Source: a virus
Virus record (IMG/VR): IMGVR_UViG_3300025098_000019
Span: 1-64,000 of that record
Reading direction: 5' to 3' (one strand)
Length of the DNA stretch: 64,000 bases
The notes beneath the pieces were generated by a model. That model was not told the origin of the DNA and searched no databases. It saw only the letters and a list, made by a program, of their open reading frames with translations. Shown in pieces: positions 25,087-39,800 of this stretch (position 1 is its first letter; each line of letters begins with the position of its first letter). Made by a program: the position numbers and the translations under genes.

Positions 25087-27186
25087 TTAGGTGTCCGCAA
25101 ATATTATATAATTTATTGTTAAGTAGGGAGGCATAATATCCAATGCTGCACCTAACGATTCTGTTCCTCTATACAGGCCGTTTCCTGTTGGTCCGCCGCC
25201 GTCTATGCCGCCGGAAGAAGAAAGTCCACTGGTAGTTGTAGTACCTGTTGCAATGTTTAGACGTTGTACGTTACCAGAAGCTTCGTCAACTGTTGCAACT
25301 TCGTCGTCACGTATTGCATAATGCCCAATGCCAGCTGGCGACTTCATATCATGTTCGTGTTCTGGTAAATTATTTAACTTAATATCTTTTGTTTCAGAAC
25401 CACCTGACAAACCAACAACATCTGCTGCGGTGTTAGTTACAACATCTGCTGAAAGATCTCCCATATTATCAGCACCTAGTGGCATCCTTCCTCGTAAGTC
25501 TGGAATTCCAAAAAACGCTGTTGACTGGTATCCTTCAGCTTCAAGATCTGATTGAGATTTAAATTTATACTTAATAACATTATATAAATTTACAGCATCT
25601 GCTTGACGCAACACTGTTCCGTCACATATATACCACCCTGGAGGAGCAATGTCTCCTGCAAAAGGAACAATCATTCCTACTGGATTTTTTGGAACATCTT
25701 TTAAGAAGTTAGTTTTAGTAATTTTAAAAATACCTGTATCACCAGTAGTTCTGTTGATAAGTATTTCGTCACCATTTTGTAATTCTACTACGTCATCTTT
25801 TGTTGTAATAAAATCGTTGTTAATAGCAATATCAAATGTTTTTGTAAGCTCTCCTGAACCATCAAAAATAACATCGTCTGATGTAACATCGCCAGTGACT
25901 TTAAACGTAGTTCTATTTGTTAATTTTGCAGCACTTGATGCTGCGCCTGTAATTGTGCCTTCAACTGCTCCTTTGAAAAATCCATGGAATGTTTCAGCAT
26001 ATACATCGTTAAATTTAGCATCTTCGCTACCAATAGACGGTATTGTAACTGCATCTGAGTCAACTAAAATTGAATTTCCAATCTTAGTTTGTCCTTTTAC
26101 TAAAAGATCTGTACCTACTTTTAAGTTTTTAGCAATACTTGTGCCGCCAGCAACAACTAATGCACCTAAACTAAGATCGTCTCCAAATGTATCGTCTGCT
26201 TCTGTAGTGCTTCCTACTTCAAGGCTTTCACTTATTTTTGAATCACCTATTACATCTAAAGAAACTTGCGGACTGGTATTGTTAATTCCTACAAACTTGT
26301 CGCTAGTTGCTCGAATAATTGTATTATAACCAGTTTCGGATTTTGTCTTTACATCAATACCGTTACCAGTAATATTACTTTGAATAATTGCTTGATTGCC
26401 TATTGCTTTTGCAGTAAACTGACTGTTAGTTCCAACTTCAATACCACTATCATTTTTAATTCTTAGTACACCGTAGGAGTTATAATCTATATCTCCTCGC
26501 ATAAAGTTAGATGAGCTAACATTGTCTGATCCAACTTTTAATGTTTCCGCTGTTTCAGCAACACCATTATACTTTAGAGGACCGTTAGCAATATTTCTTG
26601 TTGTTAAATTAATACCCGGTTTAAGTGTTGTATAACCTCTAATAGTTGACTTAGGAGTAAACATGTTGCTTGTAATTATTGCAACTGGAATATTTGAAAC
26701 TTCTACTTTTAATACAACATAATATTGGTCATCTGTTCCTAAAATTTGTTCAGCTTGTATACCCGATCCTAGTCCACCACTAAATTCAGGTCCAACTAGT
26801 AACCAACTTGCACCATTATTTAAATATAGTTGCTGGTTAGCTGTGTCAACCCAAAGATCTCCAGTTAAACTTAAACCTAAGTCAGGTTCAACTGGTCCTT
26901 TCTTAATGCCGCCAGCAGCTACCCAATTTGTTCCGTCATAAACTTTTAACTGTTCTGAACCAGGATTAGTATCATACCAAGTTTGTCCTTCTACAGGATT
27001 TAATGGTGGCTGGTTACTTGCAAAGTTTTCCAACATATGTAGGAAATTTTCACCAATTGACTGTCCGTAACCTGTTGCTTGTCTTCCAAGAAAGCTAATA
27101 CTTGTAGCTGAGTCATTAATTTCGCGATCTTCAACAACAATTGTACCCTTGTTAATTCGATCAGTAAATGGAATTTCGTATGGCAT
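25087..27186 (-). CDS. Short tail fibre-like protein with phage tail collar domain
   Basis: 699 residues. It has the shared docking module at residues 1-150 (GRQATGYGQ, ENFLHMLENFA, QPPLNPVEGQTWYDT, LWVDTANQQLYLNNG), a beta-rich shaft, and from about residue 500 a tail collar domain: GMIVPFAGDIAPPGWYICDG, IPDLRGRMPLG, GGSETKDI, LPEHEHD. This is the domain of T4 gp12 and other collar/short-fibre proteins, in which the histidines of HEHD can bind metal. The stop of the preceding gene and this ATG overlap as TAATG, and GGGGG serves as ribosome site. Probably the receptor-binding short fibre. Confidence 0.9.
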   Translation of the reverse strand: MPYEIPFTDRINKGTIVVEDREINDSATSISFLGRQATGYGQSIGENFLHMLENFASNQPPLNPVEGQTWYDTNPGSEQLKVYDGTNWVAAGGIKKGPVEPDLGLSLTGDLWVDTANQQLYLNNGASWLLVGPEFSGGLGSGIQAEQILGTDDQYYVVLKVEVSNIPVAIITSNMFTPKSTIRGYTTLKPGINLTTRNIANGPLKYNGVAETAETLKVGSDNVSSSNFMRGDIDYNSYGVLRIKNDSGIEVGTNSQFTAKAIGNQAIIQSNITGNGIDVKTKSETGYNTIIRATSDKFVGINNTSPQVSLDVIGDSKISESLEVGSTTEADDTFGDDLSLGALVVAGGTSIAKNLKVGTDLLVKGQTKIGNSILVDSDAVTIPSIGSEDAKFNDVYAETFHGFFKGAVEGTITGAASSAAKLTNRTTFKVTGDVTSDDVIFDGSGELTKTFDIAINNDFITTKDDVVELQNGDEILINRTTGDTGIFKITKTNFLKDVPKNPVGMIVPFAGDIAPPGWYICDGTVLRQADAVNLYNVIKYKFKSQSDLEAEGYQSTAFFGIPDLRGRMPLGADNMGDLSADVVTNTAADVVGLSGGSETKDIKLNNLPEHEHDMKSPAGIGHYAIRDDEVATVDEASGNVQRLNIATGTTTTSGLSSSGGIDGGGPTGNGLYRGTESLGAALDIMPPYLTINYIIFADT

Positions 27187-27806
27187 TATGAATTACCCCC
27201 GCTTAAACTCTGCACTCTTACAGTGTAGTCTACTTGAATAAGTCTATTCAAACTCTTTTGTACAGGATGGAAGATAACATGTGTTAGTAGCTGGCCGTCG
27301 CCTAAAACGCCTGACAAATTTGCGCTTCTTAAACCAAGTTCATCAAATACATATAATGCATTTTCGTCTGATGCTGTATCAAATGCATCCTGACCGTTTG
27401 GTTCGCCGTAATCTAATAAACACGTAACTAGTATATCTGTATAATTAGTACCACTAATATGTCTAGTTTCTATCTTATTTCTTGTAGGATCAGTATTATC
27501 AGCATTTCTATCATCTACAACCTTCGTAAATGTTTGATTGTATAACCCAGCGTTTGTTCCTGTTGTGTTTGGTGTCAAGTATGTAATAATACCTGTTGGA
27601 TCAACATTTGTTCCTCCGTTACCAAAGCTCATTTCTGCAATTGGCCCTTGGCCTGCATTACCTAAACTTTCTGCTAGTGCAATACTCATATTTTCATAGT
27701 GTATTGCGTTCTTTTTATCTACAAGGACTTCCCCCGTTTCCGGGTTATGAATTTTTATGTGTCCTTGGACAAATACTCCGTTGTTTTCATTTATCATGTT
27801 TGTCAT
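27186..27806 (-). CDS. Small virion structural protein of the fibre/baseplate region
   Basis: 206 residues, not recognised by name. It starts with an HIKIHNPETGEVLVDKKNAIHYENM segment, beta-rich with a helix (ALAESLGNAG), resembling small phage proteins that join fibres to the baseplate. Between the giant protein and the fibre array, it occupies the position of a wedge-tip or fibre-connector gene. AGGA lies seven bases before the ATG, and an AATAAATA box is 19 bases upstream. Confidence 0.78.
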   Translation of the reverse strand: MTNMINENNGVFVQGHIKIHNPETGEVLVDKKNAIHYENMSIALAESLGNAGQGPIAEMSFGNGGTNVDPTGIITYLTPNTTGTNAGLYNQTFTKVVDDRNADNTDPTRNKIETRHISGTNYTDILVTCLLDYGEPNGQDAFDTASDENALYVFDELGLRSANLSGVLGDGQLLTHVIFHPVQKSLNRLIQVDYTVRVQSLSGGNS

Positions 27807-27824
27807 ATTCCATTCCTACAAGTA

Positions 27825-27832
27825 TATTTATT
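27825..27832 (-). promoter_or_regulatory. Late-promoter-like box AATAAATA
   Basis: Minus-strand AATAAATAT, one mismatch from TATAAATA, overlapping the last codon and stop of the giant gene. The expected transcript start leaves a leader of about 12 bases with AGGA before the ATG at 27806. It could drive separate late expression of the fibre genes. Confidence 0.45.
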
Positions 27833-30800
27833 TCGGTAGTTCACTTATGCTCTTACGCAAGAACCTGCCAATGTCATTTTCTGCATCTTTTAGTGGAGTA
27901 CCTGTTTCGCTCCACAATTTACCAATTTTTCTAACTACTGCTATCTTCTGCCCTTCATCTAACGGCGTTGTTAATACTAGTACACTATTAACTACTGTAA
28001 ACTCAGGCGGTATTGTTATGTCTCCAGCTGGACTATCTAATGCTACAGTAGGATCAAAAGATTTAATTTCTGTTTTACGCAATCTTTTGCCTGCTGCAAA
28101 TACTTCAAATTCGTCAACCCCTCTGGTTGGAGTAAAGTCTAATACAAACTGTTTTTGCTGATCAGCAGCAACATAGTTAGTAGTTACAATTTCATCCCTA
28201 TACGGCATATTTTTGTTAATACCCATGGCATATACTGGCGTTCCTACATCGTATATATCTCCTGCGCCGGTACCGTGGGTCGATCTTCGAAGCTGTCGCA
28301 ATGTGTTTCCACTTATTGCAAAATATTCAATACGTTCCTTGTTAATCCAAAGTACTCCTGGCTGGTTTAACTTCTTGTTTGGATTCTGTAAACCAACTGT
28401 ACTATTTACATATACTCGTAAATCGTTACTTTGTAAAGGCTCTGTTAAATAAATTCCTTCTGCTGTATCAAAACGTTTATAATGTGTTCTATTAAGAATA
28501 TCTTTAAACTGTTTCCATGCAATAGTTGGAGTTGATGCCGGTGCTGCAAAATGTATTATGTCAATATCTTGTCCTTTCTCCAGCGTATTATTTAACTGAA
28601 TTAGTAATGGAGTAACTAGTTTATAGTCAACATTTGGTGTTAATAATTGTCCAGATACAGCTATCCATACATATTGTGCATCAATTGCTGGAGCATTTAA
28701 TAAAACTTTACCAGCAGTTAAATTGTTGTATCTATCTGTTTCGTCACCTGGTACTAGTGTTAATGGAATCTCAATATCATACGAAGTTCTGTGTATTTCT
28801 ATAATATCATGATTGCTAAATTGCATTACTTGAACTTTTGTACCAGCATATAAGTCTTGCTCAACAACTAATTGGTTGCCTTCAATAGTATAAGATCCAT
28901 TCTCTAAGAATATTTCAATTTTGTCGCCTTCATTTAATAGTCCTGCTAGGAAATTAATACTACTGCTACCTGTTGCAACTGTAAATGATTCATTTCTTGT
29001 AAGTTTATTACCGTTTAGATAAACAAAAACATCAGTAATGTCTATACTAGAATACGGAACTTGGAATGTTTCTAAGGAGTAATTTAACAATGTATCATCT
29101 TCTACAATATATACTTTTTGGTATCCTGGACGCTGTACTACATTATCTATTATGACTACTGTAAAGAAGGACTGTGGATCTTTATATATCGGTGTCTGCG
29201 ATAATGTAAATTCCTTTTGCAAAGTAGAAGCAACATACGAGTCTCTAACTACTCTGCTGTAGTTTTGTTCTTCTCTGTTTGAATATATTTCATAATCTAA
29301 TACGTTACCTGCTGACGGAATATTAGGATTGAATAAAAACTCAACAAATCCGTTGTCGCTTTCTCTAGAAATAACTTCTAATTCTTTAGTTACTGCGCCA
29401 TTATACCTAGTATAAATTTGTAAAATATCTGTCCATGGTATTGCAGTTTCGTATACTATACTAGTGCCATCTGTAATAAGTTGGTCTATACTGATAATAT
29501 CTTTTCCGCTTACTCCAACTGTAATAATGTTTAATCTGTTATTTGCTACAAATGCTTCATTAAATGTAATAGTTAGATTGATATAATCTAATGTATATTC
29601 TGAAGAATTAATAATTTCGTCATTAACTTTAACAATAACTGCATCATCGCTACTAGGAGTAACTCCTATATTAAATGTGCTGTCGCCTTCATTTGTTATA
29701 AATGTTTGATTATATATTTGTCCGTTACCTGAGCCAATTCTTTCGTATACTGTTAAATCAACCGTATCTAATACTTGTCCCGGAACTAACTCTTCCGGTC
29801 CTCCTGAATTATTCGAAGTAACAAATAAGTCACCATCGATAACAATATCTTCTGCTTTTACACCAGATGCATTTCCTATGAAATCACCACCTATTAATTG
29901 TGTATCGTAACTAGCAGCATCAGGTAAGAAAGAACCATCTGATGAAACTTTTCTTACAATAAATCTATCTCCAGGCATACCGTCAACTTCGTAGTCAGCT
30001 AAGTTAATTAAAACTTGCGAACCGTTACCAGTAAGACTTGGCATTACAGCATTTGGGTTTGATGGATTTGCCGGATAATCAGCATCATCAATTCTAATGC
30101 CATTTTTATAAATGTTATAAACTATGCCGTTTTCTAATGGAGTGTCTAGTTCAATAACAGTAGTCGATCCATCAGCAACAAATAACTGGTCTTCATAAGT
30201 GTTGTCATAGGTATCCCAAGTTGATGTATACCACTCGTCTGTATCCCAGCCTGCTGGACCATCAAAGTCAAAGCTACGAACTTCAACTCCGCCGTAGTCA
30301 ACACCTGACATTAATTGTCCTAAATCAACACCTGGCATACCTTCAGTTGGGAAGTATCTATGCTTAATTCTATCTTGTGCAGAAAGCATCGCTGGATCTT
30401 TAAAGTATTCAACTCTTATTACTGCATCTAATGCTGGAGGTTTTGCAAATACTATTTGTCCTAGTTGTCTAGTATAAGAGATATCAGTATTATCTACATT
30501 TAGATATGTATAATCATTACGTAAAGATTTTTCATCATCAACAAAAACTTGTATCTTATTATTTCTAAGATCCATTGGCCATTTTAGATCAAACTTTGTT
30601 TTTGCGCCTGTACCAGTAAATTGTTGTGTTTCTGGTAAGTCGACTACAAAGTAATCACCTGACACTCTATCAAATTTTACATCAACATGCATTGATCTTA
30701 CTACAGTATCGCCTATTACTGCATTTAATGATCCTTCTCTGCCGCCATTAGCAATTGATCCTGCTACAATTATACGTGGCGCACTTAGATATCCGGTGCC

Positions 30801-33800
30801 TGGATCAACTACTTCTACTGATCTAATTTTGCCAGCACCTATATACGCTCTTGCTTTTGCGCCTGTGCCGCCACCGCCAACGAATGTAATTGTTGGTGTT
30901 GAAGTATACCCTTCGCCAGCATCAAATATGTTAACTGCTGTTAGCTTAAAGCCAACATTGTCTTTCCAATTTTTATCAGGATATTCATCAAACCTGTCAT
31001 CATAAACTGTTAGTTCGTCGTCAATAACAGTAACTCTTGCAGGAACAATTGATTTGCTATCTTCATTATAATATGGAGGAACATCAAAATCTGATACTAA
31101 AGTATTTGTATTATCGACCTTTTGATAAGCACTTAAATATTCTCTAACACTAGTTGAATAAGGCTTTACCTCATTAATATAATCATTATAGCTAGGTAAA
31201 CTGTCATTCTGATAAGTTATCTTTTGCTCTAACTCACCTACATTATGTTTTGCTTTTACAAAACTAGTTTTAAATACCCAGTCTACATTTAGCTGTTCGC
31301 TTAATACATATCGTACACTTGCAAAGAATAGTTTGTTATAATGAACTGCTAAGTTATCAACAAATATATTATCTTTAAGAGCAGTTAAAATATCTCTAGT
31401 TTCTTGAACTGGCTCAGTGTCATAAAAGTTTCCATCAAACGGATAATTATCATATCCAACAAAGTTAGTATTTTTACTGTACAGCTTCTTACTAAATTGT
31501 ATAGTACCATTTTCTCTACCAATAGTTTCATAATCAAAAGTATAATCTCTGTTTCCACTATTGCCAATCTTTTTAAGTAATAACCAACCTGCTGAACCGA
31601 TATTTTTTATTTTGATGATATCATTAATATCATCATCTAGTCCATATAATTGATAGCTTTCTTCTACTAAGAAATCTATTTGTGTAAATTGATTATATCC
31701 TTCTGCATACCAATTAGCATAATCCCAATATGCAGACGTATCGTAACTTTGTACTTGCTTACGTTTCCACGGTACAACAGTGTCAGTATTATCGTAATTA
31801 TAAATTGCCCATCTACCATCTATAGTAGAGTCTGACTGTACTAATACACTCAACGGTCTAACTATAATTAATGTATCTGCATCATAATTTTTACCATGAT
31901 TAATAATATTAACTTTAGTAATTTGACCCAGGTTATTAATAATAATATCTAATTCAAGGCCGGTACCTGATCCAATTACTTCGTAATCTGGGCCTGCTCT
32001 ATTAGCACTAGTTAATGGATCAAATGTCAAGTCGTTGTATCCACGTCCTGAGTTTTGTATTGCTACCCTTCTAACAGTACCGTTTTCTGCAATAACTGGT
32101 GTAAGTATTGCTGTTTCAACTTTTGCAGTGCCTAAAAATTGTAAGTCTAATTCAGTATCTACAATTCTGTCATATAAGCGTGATGTTACTAATGGTACGT
32201 CTTCTTTTCTAGAAAGTATGCTGAGATCAAAATCATCTACAACAATGTTTTCTTGAAGTACAATATTAGCACGTTCAATTACTTCTTTTAATGCTTCTGC
32301 TCTGTTAACAAACCATGACTGGCGCGGTTTAAATAATGTTCCGTACTTTTGTTTCTGAGGAAGTGTCATATCAGGAACTTCTCTGCCCCTGTCGTCATAT
32401 CCTACAAGACTGTGTATCCACTTACGTTCAAGGTCTGCTTTTGGTACACTTGTTTCAAGTCCTTCGGATAATATTTGGTATTCAAAATGTATATTTTTTA
32501 ATTCGCTGTCTGATGTATAATACCCTATATTAAGAGCAATGTCTTTGTCTGATATAAGAGATTCGCAATTAAATAGTGCAAATTTATTGTTACTTAATAA
32601 TGTCACGTAACGATAACCCTGACCACGTGGATCAGCAATTAGTCTTGAAACATCTAATGCTGTCTTTGATCTATTTTCTCTTGTTGGAAGAGTAAATTTA
32701 TCTTTAACCCAGAAGTAATACTTTTCGTTAAATGCACTTGTTTCCTTATCATATACTAATTTAACAGAGTATGCATCGTCACCATATTTACTTAGACCAC
32801 TTATACCTCGTTCTAAACCAGTTGCCGATGATGATATACTGTCCCATTCGCTTGGAATAAGATCGCTTTCAACCCACTCGTAAATATCAATACTATAGTC
32901 TTGAACTAGTGTGTTCCAATTATTAGCCTGTGTTATAGAATCTCCGTGATATGCATCTTTAAATCTTGCTGTGCTTAAATCCCACCATAACTGACCAACA
33001 TACTTGTTTTCCCAATTATTTGTTTCACTAAAGAATTCAGGTAAGTTAGTAGCATTATATCTTGCTAAATCAATATATGACTTCCACGATATTTCTTGAT
33101 CTACTTCACCGAGTATTTTACCTTGTACAGGATCAACAAAATCTAAGTATGTTACTAATTGATTAGTTTTTACATTATACAAAAATGCATGTTTTATCTT
33201 TTTAACATCAACAACATCTACAGGATTCCTAAGAACTGTCCATGCATGTGTGCCTTTTTCCATTACATAATCTAAGAATGATCCAGGATTAGTTGCTTCT
33301 GGTCCAACTGTTGGGTTTGTAGGCAATCCAATATAAACATTGTTTTGATTTAGTAGAAGAGATCTTGCAAATCTAGATCCGCCATCAACATTACTGTTAC
33401 CAACATATTCTAATTGTTCTGCTTGTAACCAATGTCCGTCAATATCTTGATATAATGTAACGCTGCCGCTATTAACGTGATCTGATAAGAAAGATGTAAA
33501 TCCGTCGTCAAACGTTGTTGGAGTTCTTTCATTACTATCTTCATCTAATACATACGAATTTAACGATATTGGATCTTGGTATCTGTCGAAGCGTGTTTCA
33601 ACTTTAATGTTACCGTTGAAACTTGATACACCAATATACTCGTCTGTTATAGACACTGCATATCCAAACTGATCAGCAAGCTCAGTGCCTGGTCCTGATA
33701 TTGTTTGTTTCAACGTAAAGTGAGGTGCAGTGTCAAGTGTATAAATGTATGCTTTACCTGTGTCAAATCCATCTTCATCATTTCCAGGTTCACCAACAAC

Positions 33801-36800
33801 TAAAACGTGTCCAGTTGTACTTAAATCAATTGAACTTCCCCAATTAGTATTTGAAGTGGGTGCAACAATTTCTTGATGGAACACATATCTAGTGTCTTGT
33901 AGTCTGTAAATTAAAATCTTATTATCTTCATCAACCGAAGTATCAGTTTCAGCACTAACTGCTATTACTTCACCGTTTTTACTTACTGCTAAGTCTTTAG
34001 TAAAGTCAATAACTGTTTCGCCTAAGTCATCAAATAGTGCGTCTGGGTCACTACCATTACTATACAAAGGATGATCATTTGGAACATGGCTTAGATAATT
34101 TATTCTGTTGTTTAATGGTTGCCACTTGTTACTAGTAGTTGGCGAGCCTGTTGAAAATGTTCTTGCTTGATATAACTGATAGTTGTCAACTACAATTTCA
34201 TTTATTAAGTAACTGGCTGTTACTGACCATGCACCTCTATATCTTTTATCTTTATCAAGTGCATATTCGTATGTTACGCCGTCATCGTCAGTACCATGTT
34301 TTAATAGATATACTTTATCTTTTGAACCTACAAATATTCTATATAATTCATTTGTTTGTGCTATTGCTACTTTTTGTCCAACACGCTGACCAACGCCGCC
34401 TGTTGCACTACCAGGTATTGAATAAGTGTCAACATAAGACCATTGAGAGTCGAATCTTTTATATATTGTGTATACACCTTGATTAGCAATAGAATTAATT
34501 GTTCCAGTATTATTAACTGGTGCGTTGTAAACAATTACCCAATCATTGTTAAGTATTGACGGAATACTAGCTGGTAAATCTCTGCCTTCCTCGGTCAATG
34601 TTTCTTGGTAAATCCAATATTCTTTATTTGCATAAGCAAAAACATCTAAACTTGAAAATTGAGTTAACCCGCCATAACTATTTGGATTAATTGGGAAGTT
34701 TGATCCGCTTGGATGATTAAGTACTACTAGTTTTCCTGTAATAGAGTTAAACGTTGATACATTTTGTATTTCACCCATTCTACGCTGATTTGGTGAACCA
34801 TTTTCTAAAGTATTAAGTACAATAGAATTTCCTGAACTAAAAATTTTGTTTGCGCTTTTATTTTTAATATATACACGAGCTTTGTTTACATCTCTGTTTA
34901 GATAATAAGCAACTTCAGCCGTTGCTCCAGTAAATGCATCTTCAATAATATCACCTGGAATAGGTTCAAAGAAATCTTGGAACTGACCGTCACCGTCTGT
35001 ATCAACACCAACTGGTTGTCTGTCAATTTGAATAAAATCAATCCAGCCATCCCACATATCTTGTACTTCGTGTGTTTGACTATTAATTTGCTCAATTAAT
35101 CCAGGGTCTTGTAAGCCAACTAAACTAAAATCATATGACGGATTTTGCTTGTCTATATAAAGTCTAACATTAGTACCTACAGTTGTTTGCGCTTCTATTT
35201 CTTTTGGAAGTCTAACAATCCAACGAGTGTCAAAGAAATTTGTAGCACTAGTATTATATTCTATACCAGTATGTGACAATACAGAAATATATGCAAGATA
35301 CTTGTCTGTATTTGTAGGATAAACAGTATCTAAACTATTAATATAATAGTTAGGCTCTCTAGGATCTTCACTAGTAATTAAATCTTGATATACTAGACCA
35401 TATGCTGGTGTTCCAAAATCAGTTAATGCACTAAATTCGTTTGCATTAATATACTCTGCTGTTTGTACTTTCCAAAAACCACCTAAGTGTGATAAAGGTT
35501 TAAAACTAGGTTGTGTATATTGTCCAATTACGTCTTCTCTACCGTTTCTAAGTTCGTCAGTTTCTATTAATACACCATTAGTATCTTTAATGTAAAGTAG
35601 AAGTTTATCTTGTTCGATGAATACTGACGCAACTGTTCCAGCGCCTTCGTTAGTTATAACAGTATCACCTACAGACGGTGGATTATTAAATGCTGTTAGA
35701 TATAACACATAATCAATTTTTTCTAAAATTTCATGTTTGCCGTTGTTTGAAAATCCATTGTCAATAAAGTCTGAATTAGGAATTACATTAACGCCATCGT
35801 TTAAATCATTTAACCCATTTGGCCAAACTTCAATAGCTTCGCCTTCTGCTATTTGTCTATTTAAGTTAGTGTACTTGTTCCATTTTAAAACAATATTATC
35901 TGTAACTTTAGAAGCACGATATTGATCAAACGGTGCTCTAATTAATATATGGTCAACTGTTTTATTTGCAAAATACGGCTGTCCTTGCAATAGTAGCGTA
36001 ATGTCATTAATGTATGATAATCCTGCATTAGTTGCTGCTATTTCAGTAAATGCATAACTGTCAAATGTGCTATACTCTAGTGTTACTTCAGCAGCAGGTA
36101 CATTTCTTACTGCTCTCCAAAAGTTTTCTTGATAAGAAACCATGTCAAGTTGAGAATAGTTAGTATTAGCGTTCCATTCACCTTGGAAAGTTTCGCTTAT
36201 GTTACTTGCGCTTGGTGATCCTACTACTAATAGTTTACCGTCTGGTGATAAAGCAATACTTTCGCCAAATGCTTGACGATCATTCATTGGTGCTACATCA
36301 GTATCAGGCTTTAATATATCTAATAGTTTAAATTCACTTTTATAAGTTGGACGTTGCCAAACTTCAACTACACCATTATTAGATTTTGAATTTGCTATTG
36401 CAACATTTAAGTTTTCGTTAGATGCAGCAATATCGTTACCATAAGAATTATCTATTGACGATTCAGTATCTTGAGTGTAGTATTCGTTAAAGTCTAAGAA
36501 ACTTTCTTTCTTTTGTAAAACAGACCACTGATTGTCAGTACCGTCAATCCATAATTTTTGATTGTGTGATAAATCTTTTTCAATGATTGAATTTGCAGTT
36601 TGTATATTACTAGAACGAACACTTCTTAAACGGGTTAAGTAACCATTGCCTTCTCCAGTTTCAATATCTTGTACAGTTTGTGTTATACCTGTACGTACAT
36701 CGAGCTGGTTGTTACGTACTGCTTTAATTTCATAAAATCCGTCATTACCTCTGCCCAAGTTTCTAACACCAATAATGTCTCCTGGTAAGAAATGTGCAGC

Positions 36801-39800
36801 TTTTTTAATTGTTATAGTTGCTAATGGTGTTGCATTTATAAATTCACCATCTGCTTCTTCAGCAAAGCCTTGTATACCAATTACTTTATCACCTGAAACT
36901 ACATGTTGTAATATATCCCAATCTTCGTTTTTGCCAGTTACCCAAATATATTCATCAGAACTAATTCTATTAACATCTGCTGTGAGCATATCTTTAACAT
37001 CTGCTACAGTATATGTAATATCATCTTCGTTAACATATCCAGAATCTATAATTTCCTTATAATAGTCTTTTACTGTTGGAAACGGTTTGTGATTATAGTC
37101 TAATGGTTTTGAATTTACCTGATACGGTAAAATTTTAATTGATAAATCTACATCATTAATCGCTTTTGAATTTACTAGCTCTACAGTTTGTGGTTGAACT
37201 CTAAATTCATTTTCATCAATAATGTATTCAACTTCTTCGTAACTATCAACAGCACCATATTGCCCTACTCTAAGAGCCCATTCTTCGTAAAATTCTAAAC
37301 TATCAGTATCGTCACTACCTAGTGCATCAAACAGTTTTGTTAATGCATTTGGTGTTCCTTTGTCTTGTATAAATCCTTGATAAAATTTGTACTGACTAAC
37401 ATCATCATTAATGATGTTTGAAAGGTATTGTCTTTTTTGGTAACCAATTAAATGTTGTGCATGTTTTTGTTGTTCAACATCAAAGTTGTCGCTATCTAAA
37501 TCATAAAAATCAGCAAACTGTATTGATCTATAATCAAAGTTAGGAAGTAGTCTTGGCGTTGGTCTTTTATCTAGTCTTTCCCAATCTTGTGGTACAAAGT
37601 TTTCAACACCTTTTAGATCTATTTTTGCAACATAATAAAATTCTTTATATTTGACCAAAGCACCTACATCATAATCTTGCCATTGTTCCCACTCAGTTAC
37701 TATTGCTTCGTCGTAAATAAATCCTGGAATATTTAATCCGCCAGTCCATTCGTCACTTCTATATCCAATAACTTTTATTCGCTCTTGTCTATACCCTGCT
37801 GGACGATCAAAAATTACATCATTAAACACAGTTTCGTTGTCTAACAAAATAACATGTTCTATTTGCACTAATGGCAAACGAACTCCGTAAATTCCGTCCT
37901 CTGAGTTTTTAACTTCAAGACCAAATTGGTTTTCAGAATCTCTAGCAATAGAAGTAAAGTTGCGTTCTAATAGTTTTCCATCAGCTTTTACTAAACTATA
38001 ATTATAAAACTTATCAAAAATATCATCAACAACTGCATATTCTTTATAGAACTTAAATTGTTGTGCGCCAGGTGATAAAGTAAGTACACTACCAGCTGAC
38101 CAGTTTTGTGTAGTCCAGAACATAAGCTCTTTTACACTATATGTCCAATCTTCAATTACACCAGTTTCTTTATTAAAGTAATCAAATACAAACCCTTGGT
38201 CCATTAAATATCTTTCATACCCTAATATAAAGTCTACAAGTTCTTGTACAGTTCTTAAGGTTGTGCCATAAGGGTAGTTTTTTACTACGTTAGTAAAATT
38301 ACGTCTTAATATTGCATCTCTGCCGCCCACTGTTGGCAATGATGATAATTTAGCAAATTTATCTTGGTCAAAGGTTGAGCCACTAACATGACTGCTTATA
38401 CATCTATAATAAAATCCGTCATAACGTACATTAGCTGATTTTACATATTGCTTACTTTCGTTCCAAATAACAAATTCTTCGCTGATGCCGCCAATATTAA
38501 TAACAGGGTCAGTTGACTTAGCACTTGCTTCATAAAAATCAAATGACGCTTTCTGCTTGTCGTAACCTGCTATTGACCAGCCGTTGGGTCTTTTTTCAAC
38601 AATTATACCACTAAGTACAGCAGTATCAATTGGAGCACTTTTATTTAAAATTATCTGATAGTTTTCTTCTGGTACAAAAACATTGCCTTCATTTAAAGGA
38701 GTTCTTGAATCTAATATAAGTTTAAACTTTTCTTTTTCTGTGAAGCCGCCTACTTTAATAGCAAGTTTATTGTCAATCGACGCTATACTCTGTGTATATT
38801 TTTTCCATGTAACATCAATATTTGTTGCTAAGAAGTTGTAAATGTAATTTACTAATCCACTACTTAACACACGGGTGTTATCATTATATGTGTTTGGAAA
38901 TACTAAGTCAGTAGTTCTAATTGGAGTATTACTTTCGGTGTATACCAAATGTCCTACTAAGTTACGCTTAATTCTTGATATGTCATAACCAAGGCCCATT
39001 AGTTTTGCAGGCTGATTTAACATCCATGATGTAATTAATGCAAACGGATATTCTGAACTTTGTCTCCATGCTGTTTCTATTGGGCTGTGATCGCCGAATG
39101 TAAACTGGCTTCTAGTTTTTATTTGTACATAATTTTTAGCATAGTCGCTAGTTAATGGATCAACTAAGTTTCCTTCAGCGTCAACAGGTAAGTGATTTAA
39201 CAACCCAGGACGTACATACTTTGAGTTAACAATAGTTTGTGCATTAGGATCTCTAATTATTCCTTGCTGTAAATCTTCCCACATTACAAAGTTTGAATTA
39301 GTATATGGTGCTGGACCATACACTTCGCTCCACCACTGTGGTTCAATTGTAAGTCCTAACATTTCCCACGGATGTGTATGTGGGCGGTCAGTATCAAATG
39401 CTTCTTTATAAACTCCTCTCCAAAAACCCGGTAATGACTGGTCTTGTGGTGAACTCATTGCTGAGAAGTTAAATGTAAATTTATTTGTTTGTGACCAAAA
39501 ATCTATATTGGAATAATCAAGGCCGCCTGCAATGTCATTCCATTCTACAAAATCAGCTGACATTGCACTATTAATTTGTTGTCTTGTAAATCCTGTATCT
39601 CTATTAGTACCACTAACAAATTCGTTAATATCTAAAATATCTGTATTATACTTTTGTTTAATATTATTAAATATTCTTTTTTCAAAATCTAATATTAAGT
39701 CATCTCTATAATCGCCATATGCAACTACAATGCTGCCGTCGTGTCCTTGAATAACTTCTCTATTAATTGCTGTTGTAGTATCTGTATATTTTTTAGGATG

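Noticed and set aside
25649-26329. 226-codon plus-strand open frame
   Set aside because: It lies entirely opposite the tail-collar fibre gene, which has clear domains and a ribosome site; the frame has no recognisable motif.
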